Source of the DNA: Phymatolithon calcareum
Lineage: Eukaryota > Rhodophyta > Florideophyceae > Hapalidiales
Direction: 5' to 3'
DNA length: 64,000 nt
Assembly (NCBI GenBank): GCA_977006965.1
Contig: OZ345357.1
Span: 3,038,001-3,102,000 of the forward strand
This document shows, in pieces, positions 1 through 9,457 of this stretch (positions are counted from its first letter, which is position 1; the number at the start of each line of letters is the position of its first letter). The notes under the pieces were generated by a model that saw nothing but the letters and a program-made list of their open reading frames with translations, did no database searches and had not been told where the DNA came from. A program made the position numbers and the translations under genes.

Positions 1-1701
1 TGATGTTGCAACGGTATGGATGTCAAGCTACCCAGCCGTTTGCAACTTGTACAATCTTAGGCTGGCGGAAATATCTACTACTCCTAGCTTAGCCGAAAGG
101 ATATGGAGCTGCTCAAGGGTTGCTCCTGGCAAATCTCAATACAGAAGAGAGAACTATTCAAAATAACTCTTGCCTTTTGGCCATAGATGGTTAGCTCTGG
201 ATTAGTAGGGGCGAAAGTCTCGGATTAATGTTTATCGACTTCAGGTGCTGGTCTTCTGCCTGGCTTCTCGTTTGCCCTATCTTTCCACAGGCTCTGGACC
301 ACAGCCAGAAACTGCCTCTACTTAAGTCCGTGAATTGTAGCTGTTCGTTTCCCCTAGTGACCCCTCTGCAAGAGCCCTTTTCATAGATGCAGGACCTACT
401 TTACGGGCAATTCATTTCCAGTGCGCATAGTGCGATATTTAGACAACTTTATTCGTGTCGGATCAACTGTGTTCTCAAAATTCTGCTCCGTTTAAGAGAC
501 ACGGTGCAGCCTTGGAGAATTGTATTGATTTCCCCTCCATACGTAATGCCCCCTCGTCTTCAGAGCAGATTAACACTAATTCGAGCGCATTGCCAATTCT
601 GCAGCCGGATAATGCAGCACAATTGCAGTCATGAACCATTTTACTGGTTTGCTGCAAGCGCACGTAATTGCAAACGTAAACGTTGCGTGGGCATGATAGC
701 CAATGTACACGCCCATGCGGCCAGCGGGATCAAATTTTAAATAAGGAATAGATTTCCGTCAAGCCATCCCCAACGCCAAGCCCTCGGTCCTGATGTCCAT
801 GCATTTGCCATGGAATTCTCCTTTGTTCAACTCTGGGCTGTAGTAATACAGCAGCGCAGAGTTGAATAGAGGAAAATTCTTGTATTCAATTTGAGTGCGA
901 ATAAAAGTAGTGATGGTCGAAGTAATGGATACACCAACGCACTGCAATGTCCAGGAGGCTCTTCAATACGCACCACGTTGGGCTATACTCTACATTTCAC
1001 GGATTCCCTTCCTTATTTGTATCTATATGGAATGCATTCGTGCCGATAAAAGTAATATTCTAGCATTCGATTACAGCCGGAACAATAGTGTCGCGCCCGC
1101 TGTTATGTCGCTGTCCCAAGGGGTTCACTTTTTCCTCTCGCAACTGTACGCCGCACAACTTGAATCGCGATAGTCATACTGCTCGTGGTAGGTAATCTGT
1201 TGGGCTATATGTGCACGTGTCTCTCGTGTGTCTAGGCGCTGCATCTCTGTCTTTTGCGTAGGCTGTAGTATATAAGGTAGTTACTTCCTTCCTCTGAATA
1301 AAGGAGGGTGGGGAGTTCTGGATTTCGGCTCGAATGCTCGGCTCGTAGCACGCTCAACGTCGCCTGCACGGCCCTTCGACCACGCGGAGTGGGAGCTCTT
1401 CCCAACGTTCTTGTTCGCAACCTTCGCTGTGCAAGCCAACACGGAGACAACCGCGCTCAAGTTTCCCTTTTTCGTGCGTTCGTCTCAAGGTCGACGGCCA
1501 AGCCAAGGTCGTCGCCGGAAGATGACGTCGTCTCAGCTCTTGACCGCAGCCGTTAACCCTGTGCTATGCTAACTTATCGTATTAATAGTTGTACAAACTC
1601 TATCAGTGTACTGAGGAGCTAGGTAGCGGTCCGCTTTATAACACTGAAGAAGCATATCAATTTACAATTTCTTATTTTGCTTCAGAGAACCGAACAAGCA
1701 A
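1..1701. other. Non-coding stretch left of the zinc-finger gene
   Basis: No reading frame here shows a recognisable domain; the open frames are short, overlap on both strands and look like chance. The stretch from about 1240 to 1555 is richer in G and C than its surroundings and contains a TATA-like TATATAAGG at 1269-1277 followed 20 bases later by AATAAA at 1297-1302. This resembles the core of a retrotransposon long terminal repeat and is treated as a separate low-confidence item. Nothing else is supported. Confidence 0.5.
1198..1441 (+). mobile_element. Possible solo LTR (weak)
   Basis: The segment begins TGTTGG (1198-1203) and ends CCAACA (1436-1441), a short terminal inverted repeat of the kind that bounds Copia-type LTRs. 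Inside it lie a TATA-like TATATAAGG (1269-1277) and a poly(A)-signal-like AATAAA (1297-1302) in the order expected for a promoter and end-processing signal of an LTR. Against this, the five bases on either side do not match as a target-site duplication, and no second copy, primer-binding site or gag-pol is visible. The call rests only on the arrangement of short motifs and may be chance. Confidence 0.15.
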
Positions 1702-2555
1702 TCAGCCTCTGGTCGAAGGACGGTGCGCAGAACCAGCACCTGGAGTGGTTCCTGTACAAGACTCTGAGTGTCTCCTGAGTTGAGAGACCTGCTTGAAACC
1801 CAGGCCACAAGAAGTGCAAACGAAAGGTCTGTGGTTGAGGTGCACGAGCTGTGAAATACGTCGCAAATAGAGATCATCGACGTAGAGAGTTAGATTTCGA
1901 TTCACATAAGAATAATCGCGGTACGGAATCGATCTCCAGCAAGAAGACACAAAACTCACATTGATGTGGCGAACTAGGCCGTCCTTAAATGCAAACGATT
2001 TTCGACAGTGGGAGCATTCAAACGGACGTTCATTGAAATGAACTGAGCGACGGTGCTTGCTCAGATTGCCTTCTCCCCGAAAACGCGACGATTGCAGGAG
2101 GAACAGGGAATATAGAGTTAGGCGTATTAAGAGCATAGAGTTCCGGAAATGAGGGCACAAGAAGGAACCATACCTTTCTCTCCGAACAGTTTGTGGCATA
2201 TGTCGCATTTGAAACTCTTTCGTCGATCGTGAGCATCCCTAAATAAGACAATGAAATGCAATGAGAAAATGAGCTGTTAGCCGCAGGAAGCGGAATAGAG
2301 TGGAGATGGCATGTATTAAACGAACCTTTTATGATTATTGACATCCTGCTCGTTCGCAAACACGCTGTTGCACTGATTGCAGAGATATCGTCGTTGTGTG
2401 TTTGTCAGCTGGTGAGATGGGGAGCTTGAAGATGATCCAGTGGATACAGCACTTCTCCTCGAGGGGCTACCGCCTAGTGGTCTGCATGCCTTTGAGTTAT
2501 CTTTCTGATTTAACAGATAGGTCAGGTCAAGTCTGGGATCTTTCTTCGGTGCCAT
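1702..2555 (-). CDS. C2H2 zinc-finger protein, four tandem fingers, four exons
   Basis: Probable nucleic-acid-binding nuclear protein of about 183 residues. I reconstruct exons (reverse strand) 2326-2555, 2174-2238, 1960-2069 and 1702-1848, joined by GT-AG introns of 87, 104 and 111 bp; the joined frame is open to a TGA. The product has a Ser-rich N-terminal part and then four C2H2 fingers in a row, beginning CNQC, CDIC, CSHC and CTSC, with linkers resembling the usual TGEKP type (NERPFEC, NHRPFVC). The last finger ends the protein apart from a short tail. Each intron interrupts a finger, and the spacing Phe-x5-Leu-x2-His is restored only when the introns are removed, which is the main support for the splice sites. 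The first in-frame ATG is at 2555; an open frame continues two codons upstream without another ATG. The DNA target is unknown. Confidence 0.85.
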
Positions 2556-2991
2556 CGACAAGAGAAGGTCAGCAAAGGCGAAGGAGAAATTTCAAAGGTT
2601 GGGGTCCCCTTATGACCTGTAATCGAACTTGAAGTTGGAACTTGAGAGTTGGTATTGTACTGTGTACATTACTGTACTGTAGTAACGATGTGCGAAGGCA
2701 ACGAGGCTATCAACATTTACTTAAGGACTGAGTGAATATTACAGTCAGTTTTAGAAATGCACTCCCGGTGTGATGCAGTTGCCACATTTCTTTGAAAACT
2801 GGTTACTTCCGTGTCGGAAAATGCGGATGAACAATCTATTCTTGGTCAAAATGTGTATCTGTATCATACTGTCCAGTAAGTTATCTATGGTAACCTTTTT
2901 CGTCTTTCTGTGATGGAGATCTCAGTGGAAGTCATGGCAGTTGATATGTATACGTAGTGTAGAGGACAACATTTATTGAAGCATTTTAATG

Positions 2992-3031
2992 TTCAAACAG
3001 ACCCACCCTTAAAAAGGTGGGGCTGTTTGAA
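2992..3031. repeat. Short inverted repeat (16 bp arms)
   Basis: Arms at 2992-3007 and 3016-3031 are reverse complements except for one base, with an 8-base A-rich loop. It lies in non-coding DNA. A transcript from either strand would fold into a GC-containing stem. Confidence 0.75.
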
Positions 3032-4775
3032 TGACCCTTTGTTCAAGGAATTGAAAGTAACCAGGACTCACAAGATAATTTAAGGTAAAGAAATGAGTGA
3101 AATGAAAAAAAGGACCGTGTCTCTGCGCGTGAATTATGCAAGACTCTGCATCGATCCCGTGCATGATGCACTGAGTGTGCATTCCACAGAGGAGTGGACG
3201 CGACAGTAAGTTATACCGCTTTTCAAAAAACGAGGCTTAGGACGCTAGCAGAAGCTGTGGACAGGGCTGTGGAATGAGAAAAATGGGTGGGTCATTTTTA
3301 TGTCAGACAACTTCGTGAACATGTATAGGTGGGTCAAGTAAAAATGAGTCACCGATAAAAAATCTATTCATGCCATTGCGTTCGTCTCAGCGTTCCGTTG
3401 AGAGATGCGGGATAGGAAGCGCACCCGGTGTACATGTAGAACGTCGCGTGGGCAGCTGGAAACTAGGGTGTATGGTTATGATTTTATGGTAGTACCCAGA
3501 GCCACCTGGCGTGGGAAAGCGGCAATGAAGAACAATTGGGATTCCCAAGTACAGTATCATATATCGCCATGCTCCTGTTTCCATCCATTCATCAATTGCC
3601 AAGAACCGCGGTTCTCTCGCATAGTGTCCCACTGGAAGCATGCTGCAAGGGTGCATGTTGACATTTGTGTCGAAAATATTTGAATTAAAATTGCAACGGG
3701 TGCCGTGGTAAATTTACGGAAAGCAGAATTCAGAATGATCAAGCGCCCTACAGAACGCAGCGTCTGCTCTTTTACAACAGTGCGGGGCTGGTCTTTGAAA
3801 CCGATCTGCTCAGCGGAAATTACACGCAAGATAATTTAGAATTTGTACCTGACAACTGCGCCAACACAGCACTCTTTGGGGGCCAGTGTCTAGACATTCA
3901 TGTATGGTCAGATATCATGATGATGACCTGAACACATCGCTCCTCCATCCACTCGTAAATTACTCGACATACACTACAATATGCGTACGTAACTCAACTT
4001 CCTTCTCAACATGCGCATTATGCTCGTGCGCATTTTGCTTGTGCTCTTTTGTCCTTTCGAGTCTCTAATTCATCCTGAAATATTGCTTCTACTGTACAGT
4101 AGTTCCATCCACGGGCATACTCACGTAATGCACATCCTCCTGCTCCTTTCCTCCTTCGATAAGAAGAGAATGCTTCCACGTGCGCAATGTAAGGAGCATT
4201 CCATCCATCATAAACTTGTGTGATATACTACCTCTCTCTCTCTCTCCGCAGTTTCCGTCCCTGCCTCTCATATACAGTAGAGGGCAAGAACTGCTAATGG
4301 TGCTCAACTTTGCATTAACCAAGTTTATTTCAAAGGTAATAACTCCTGCACTTTTCTGTACTAAGGAAAACTCTGCCTCGATCTCCCTTCGTAATTCTCC
4401 TCCACGGCGCCTCATTGAAAACTACAGTACCAGATCTCTAAAACATAGAAATAAAGGATCGTGCAAATACTGTATGTCAAGACCTTAAGGTCAAGAAAGC
4501 CGTGCAACAGCTGCGGAACTTGGACATTCAGCATGAACTGACCTAGAGATGTGCCAAAGGAGGAGTCGGTAACACAGCGTCACGAGGTGCAGACTAATTT
4601 TACAACGTTGATCGCAGAATTCGACGGAGGAAGGGGAAGAACAGCATACTGTACTGTAGATGAACGTATCGCACAGCGCCATTTTGCTCCAACAATCGAT
4701 GCGCGATTGTCAACCCATATTGTAAGAGCTTTCCGATTGAATTGAAACTACTGTAAGAAGGAAGACGCAAAGAAC

Positions 4776-4855
4776 AACTGTGCTGAAATTTGATCATGCA
4801 GCCGCTCTCTCATTTAAATGAGAGAGCGGCTGCATGGTCAAATTTCAGCACAGTT
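4776..4855. repeat. Near-perfect 80 bp palindrome, no spacer
   Basis: Arms 4776-4815 and 4816-4855 are reverse complements over 40 bases with a single mismatch (T against C) and no loop; the centre is CATTTAAATG. The mismatch would be a G-U pair in RNA from one strand. Such a sequence can extrude a cruciform in DNA or give a very stable hairpin RNA. It lies in a gene-free region and does not overlap any supported coding sequence. It could be a foldback-type element, but no target-site duplication is apparent. Confidence 0.9.
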
Positions 4856-5070
4856 TTCTTGGCCCGAATGGCTCCCCCTTCTCCACATAACTTTACGGGA
4901 CTGGCGGATTAAATTATTGGAATAGCATTTTGACACAGTGCTATGATACCTCCACCTGTTCCGCCTGACAGATCATTTTGTGCACACCCTAGCATCAAGG
5001 AAATGCTGCAAGCGTGCCTGCCTGCCAGGCATCTGTGGACGAACGTAAGCATAGACCACGTGCATGGGTC

Positions 5071-5090
5071 ATGCGATTTTTCGCATATAA
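5071..5090 (+). repeat. Palindromic element copy 1 (ATGCGA-N4-TCGCATATAA)
   Basis: A 6-bp inverted repeat ATGCGA/TCGCAT around four T bases, followed by ATAA and GG. It is the first of three near-identical sites within 360 bp, all in the same orientation. Confidence 0.85.
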
Positions 5091-5205
5091 GGAAAATGTA
5101 CATTTTTGATAGCAACATTGTGCTTTTTTAAACTTTTTGTCCTTGTTGAAAATCCTGTTGAAGTGTCGAGCATCATAAAAATATCAGCTATGATTACTAA
5201 GTTAC

Positions 5206-5225
5206 ATGCGAAATATCGCATATAA
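5206..5225 (+). repeat. Palindromic element copy 2
   Basis: Same architecture: ATGCGA, spacer AATA, TCGCAT, then ATAA. Here the next bases are CT rather than GG. It starts 135 bp after copy 1. Confidence 0.85.
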
Positions 5226-5408
5226 CTGGTTTACTCATAGCTCGCCTTCTTTTCGATAAAATGTCTTTAGTTCTATAGAGCAATAAAGGAGTCTTCTGAA
5301 GGCGAAGAGCATCTATATAGAAGGCAGACAGACCTCTTCGATTATCAACAGGAAAAAAATTGGAAAACCGGCGATATTCTGCGAGCTGTGAAGTTTTCTT
5401 TGCTTGAT

Positions 5409-5428
5409 ATGCGATTAATCGCATATAA
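5409..5428 (+). repeat. Palindromic element copy 3
   Basis: Same architecture: ATGCGA, spacer TTAA, TCGCAT, then ATAA followed by GG. It starts 203 bp after copy 2. The arms and the ATAA tail are identical in all three copies while the four-base AT spacer differs, as would be expected of a dimer-binding site whose spacer is not read. Confidence 0.85.
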
Positions 5429-7852
5429 GGTCTGCACGTGGGATAGTTCTTTTCTAAACATGCGGACCGTGTGATAGATGGAGCCTTGCATGACAAAGCT
5501 GTTCTGTGAAGACAGATAGAGTCCACGACGCAGGATTGAGAAAGGTGTATCGTTTGAGAAACCGAGTGGGGAATTCAATTCAACTGCCAATATAGGATCA
5601 CAAGTTTCTTGTCGGATTGGAGAGCATTCTGTCACGAAAATGTTATACAGTATGTCTGACATAGCCTCTCAATTTCTAACGTATAAAGTAATTGGTTCTA
5701 ATAATAATTATTGTTTTAAGGTAGATGTAGTGTCTAGAGTAGAAGAGAGAGATCCGACTTTATAGAAGAAATGTAGGGTGGGGCATATGGCTCTCAACTA
5801 TAGTACAAGGCTTGCATGATGAACATGACGCGGATCGTTGTCCCGTTTTGGACAGACGCTGGATGGTAATAAGTTATAACATTCCCAAATTAGCGATTGT
5901 CAATTGTACCGAACTGTACCTCATCGGAAAACTCCTCCTTAGACATTTGCGATAGATTAGCCGAGAAGTAAATTCAAATTCAGTCAACGTCCCTGCCTGG
6001 ATTCGGTCCGCCATGGGCAGTTCTTCCTCTCTCGGCTTACAAAGAGCCAACGCGACCCCCAGATTCGTCGAAAATATGCGCGTAATCCATTTTGCGTCCC
6101 TGCCTTGGAACAGCTATTGCACGCGATCGCGCCATTCCAGGCTTGGAGATTGAGGCTGATCTTTACCTAGATTTGCCTTTTCTCACATTATCAACATATT
6201 CGCGCTCTTAGAATTTGTTATTGACGTCGCTTTTACATCGCAACGCGGCTGCAAACAAGATTCTCTGAATCTTACTATAAAAATTGGCAGAGCATTGCTG
6301 TTCTGCTGTGGACCCATCGAATTCATATGGCTACTTGAATAAGCAACAGTTGAAATCCAGAAACGAAAATGGAACCCAGGAGCACTTTGGTAGGCTCTTT
6401 GCCAACCTTCGTCACTACCAACATTCTCCGTCGGAAGAAGCATCCCTCAAAATCGTGCGCATTGTATGAAACTAATTTGCTGAATTATTTATGGGTATTC
6501 TTCCTCCCCAGATGTCGAAGGGCAATCAAGGCCTACGTTGCTGTCTGTAGCTGCAGGTTTGATGGTGTCATTGCAATTCTTGCGTGAGGCTATCCTCTCA
6601 GTTGTAATGGAAGATTATACGGCGAAGATTTTCCATGTCGGCACCTAAGCGAACTGAAGAAGCGTGGAATTATGAGCTGCAACATGGACATTCATTGTTG
6701 TAGTCGCGTAGATTCGCTCACCTAGGCCGGCGGCCTGGCAAACGAAATATATCTCTTGAGAAATACAGTGGGGAAAATGAATCACTGCAATGTGTGGAGG
6801 AGGAGTCTATCGCAGTAGCCCGGGGAACTGGTGCCGTGAGATTGAGACAATCGCGAAAAGACTTTGGAAACATTGACAAACTTAAGAGGATTCTATGGTA
6901 CCGTACCAGTGTATCTACTACTGGACGGTACAGCAGTAGTTATACTGATACAGTTCCAGCACCAAACCGCATTATGTTGAGCTCTTGGACAGCCATCGAC
7001 CGTCACAGGTTCCACAGGCCCCCAAGAAAAGAAGGTATTGCAGTGCATCTATATGGCAGCGCTTCCAGATAGCTGCCAAGGATAATTTGTGGCACTTCTG
7101 AAGCCGCTTAATCTCCGCAATTGTGGCAGAATATGCACCATCAGTTTCCTAAAACCCCACTCCAAGGAAAGTGAACGGATAAGTATCTCAATTTGATTTA
7201 CTGCAACTTGGCCATCTTTCTGAAGTATGCGCACTGCTGAAGAGAATGGCGAATTGCAGTGAAAAAGGAGAAAAGTGGTCAATAATGGCCGAAGATGTGA
7301 AGTAGTACAACGGCGAAGTTACTGGTCACGGTCTTTCCGTAATATTCCTCTAGCTGTTGCGCCACTTACATTTGGGGTCCCAGTTGGCATAATAACAGTC
7401 ATCAGCGGAAACTTCGTGTTATTCCAGCAAAGAATTACAATGTCTAAATCTGATTTAGATGGTCCGCGTTAGACGTGAGACACTTGCCATAACGATGCAT
7501 GGACTTTGCAGCCAATAAACTTGCTGCCTGACTCCATAGTAATTCTTGAAATGTTAATTGTGCATTATTGATGATTTGACAAGAAGACGATTCACTATTG
7601 TACATCCGAAATGAGCTACGAGCAGGATGTTCTCAAGCAGGTTGCCGCATCCCAATAGCAGATCTCCTGGAGCCTCTTTCTTGAGCACTGGATCATTTGA
7701 ATCACTGAGCGCTAAAAATAGGAAATCGAAGAAAAATGCAATGTTTTTCGAATTTGCAGTGGTTCACTAGACGCATTAACATGAAAGACAGGGTGCTGCG
7801 GGAGGCCTCAACAACAGAGACTTTTGACATGTTTAAAGCTGTGACGACGAAA

Positions 7853-9094
7853 TCAATTGCCGACAGTCCCACCACCAAGACAAACATCTTCATCATACAA
7901 GACGACCACTTGTCCTGGCGAAATTCGCCGAGTTGGAGTGTCGAATATAACTTTAAATCCCTTGCCATGTAACAAAACGATGCAATCCTGCAATACGCCA
8001 TTAGAATTCAATTTACATCGCAATCGAACTTCAGACTGGATCCCAAACAGTTCTGGTGGTTTTCCCGCAATCCAGTTAACGTCCCTGCAGAACAGGTCGC
8101 GAGTAAACAAATGAGAGCTATCAGACCCCTTCGTGACCATAATATTTCCATCTTCCGTCTTGTTGCATACATAGAAAGGGTCTCTCTGTCCGCCAATACG
8201 AGCGCGCTGCCCGATGGTGAAGTTGAATGCCGGGTAGGGCAACTGACTTAGAATTTTGCCCGAGTCAGCGTCCACGAAACTGCCCCCGCCGCTCCCCTGT
8301 GAACCCTCCTTGCTTAAGTATCTTTCCAAAAAAGGAGCCAGAGGTCTCTTCCCCACGAAGCAAATACCACGCGATGAGCGCGCCTTTGCAGACGGCAAGC
8401 TGCGTAAATCAGCAATATCCCTCGTCTGCGACTTGAGCAAGGGCCCAAGGGGAAATATTGCAGACTTCAGATCGGTCGCCGAGACCCCCGCCAAGAAGTA
8501 TGTCTGGTCTTTGAGTTCATCTTGCGCGCGAAGCAGAAGCGGGAGACCGGTAGGGTCCAGTCGTGTTCGCGCATAATGTCCAGTAGCGAATAATGGTGTT
8601 GCAGTAACAGAACCAGCTGACTCTGCACCGGCGTCAATGCGGGCTTCCGCACGGAGACGAGAAGGAAAAGCACCGAATTTGACATACTTGTTGCAAGCAA
8701 TGTCTGGATTGGGCGTGTCGCCGGCAGTGAGCCCAGCGAGGAACACTGATTCGAAAACGTCAAGCCAGTATTCCTTGACGAAATCGAAAACGGTCACTGG
8801 ATTCTCCAATTGCAGTGCGCTGGCGGCAGCCTGCGCCGCGATTAGCTCTCTTTCGAAGCAGGACTGTTGCCGGGATGCTCCCACTTTCGTCCTCTCACCA
8901 CCGTCATCGTCGTCGTCCCAGCATCGCATTAAGATCGGGCGCACTTGCCATCCACGCTCTTTAAGCAAGAAGGCGGCAACCGAAGAGTCTACACCGCCAG
9001 ACAGAGCGACGCTCACGATTGCATGCCTTGTCGGCGGGACTGGCAGCAGCGCGACGGCAGACGAAATCAGCCGCAAAAGAGACGACCGGGACAT
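7853..9094 (-). CDS. mnmA: tRNA-specific 2-thiouridylase, probably organellar
   Basis: MnmA (TRMU/MTU1 in mitochondria) adenylates and then thiolates uridine 34 of tRNAs for Lys, Glu and Gln. The 413-residue frame is complete and within the family's usual length. The ATP-pyrophosphatase P-loop SGGVDSS is at residues 32-38. The first catalytic cysteine lies in NPDIACNKYVKF (Cys134) and the second, which carries the persulfide, in SRGICFVG (Cys245). GHYAR and DQTYFL motifs of the family are also present. About 25 residues precede the core and are hydrophobic with few acidic residues, which would fit an organelle-targeting leader, though it is short. The start ATG (9094) has context AACATG. The gene diverges from the 790-residue gene across 363 bp. 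Confidence 0.95.
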   Translation of the reverse strand: MSRSSLLRLISSAVALLPVPPTRHAIVSVALSGGVDSSVAAFLLKERGWQVRPILMRCWDDDDDGGERTKVGASRQQSCFERELIAAQAAASALQLENPVTVFDFVKEYWLDVFESVFLAGLTAGDTPNPDIACNKYVKFGAFPSRLRAEARIDAGAESAGSVTATPLFATGHYARTRLDPTGLPLLLRAQDELKDQTYFLAGVSATDLKSAIFPLGPLLKSQTRDIADLRSLPSAKARSSRGICFVGKRPLAPFLERYLSKEGSQGSGGGSFVDADSGKILSQLPYPAFNFTIGQRARIGGQRDPFYVCNKTEDGNIMVTKGSDSSHLFTRDLFCRDVNWIAGKPPELFGIQSEVRLRCKLNSNGVLQDCIVLLHGKGFKVIFDTPTRRISPGQVVVLYDEDVCLGGGTVGN

Positions 9095-9457
9095 GTTTTC
9101 CCCGCACTGGTTGCCGTGGCACGATCACAAAAGCATTGCCACGTGGGAAATCTCATACTGTAGAGCCTCTTCCTCCAAGGTATGGAAGGCAAGCTATGAC
9201 ACGTTTTTCGTGGGCGCTTTTTCCCGCGAAAAACGAATTTGAAAAACGCACCATAGATCGTCTAATTTGGGAGATTGTGCGATAGCGAGCGTATTGTGCG
9301 CTGAACTAAGCAGTATCCAATTCTCAGCCGCGCTACCCGCAAGCCGACCTGCCACTGTACCGCATCATTATCCTCCCTTGAACTCTCAATGAGGTCGCGC
9401 GTTCCCTTGTCGCCAAGTTAACCGCTGAGAGTCCGCCGCTATCACCAGTTCATCACC
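9095..9457. promoter_or_regulatory. Divergent intergenic space, likely two promoters
   Basis: The 363 bp between the starts of mnmA (left, reverse) and the 790-residue gene (right, forward) must hold both promoters and 5' leaders. I see no clear TATA box. The part near the 790-residue start is C- and T-rich. A TACTGTA heptamer occurs near 9157. Confidence 0.4.

Larger units (their letters stand above)
2556..7852. other. Gene-poor region of about 5.3 kb
   Basis: I see no protein-coding gene that I can support. The region holds a small hairpin (2992-3031), a pyrimidine-rich stretch with a (CT)n run near 4228-4246, a zero-spacer 80 bp palindrome (4776-4855), three copies of a 20 bp palindromic element between 5071 and 5428, and many TACTGTA/TACAGTA heptamers, several of them overlapping pairs (around 2670, 4091 and 4645). 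Short open frames on both strands overlap one another and lack family similarity. Confidence 0.6.

Noticed and set aside
387-740. 117-codon frame on the + strand near the left edge
   Set aside because: Cys- and Arg-rich sequence without family similarity and with a competing frame on the other strand.
8637-9242. 201-codon frame antisense to mnmA
   Set aside because: Shadow of the 2-thiouridylase coding sequence, which has full family support.
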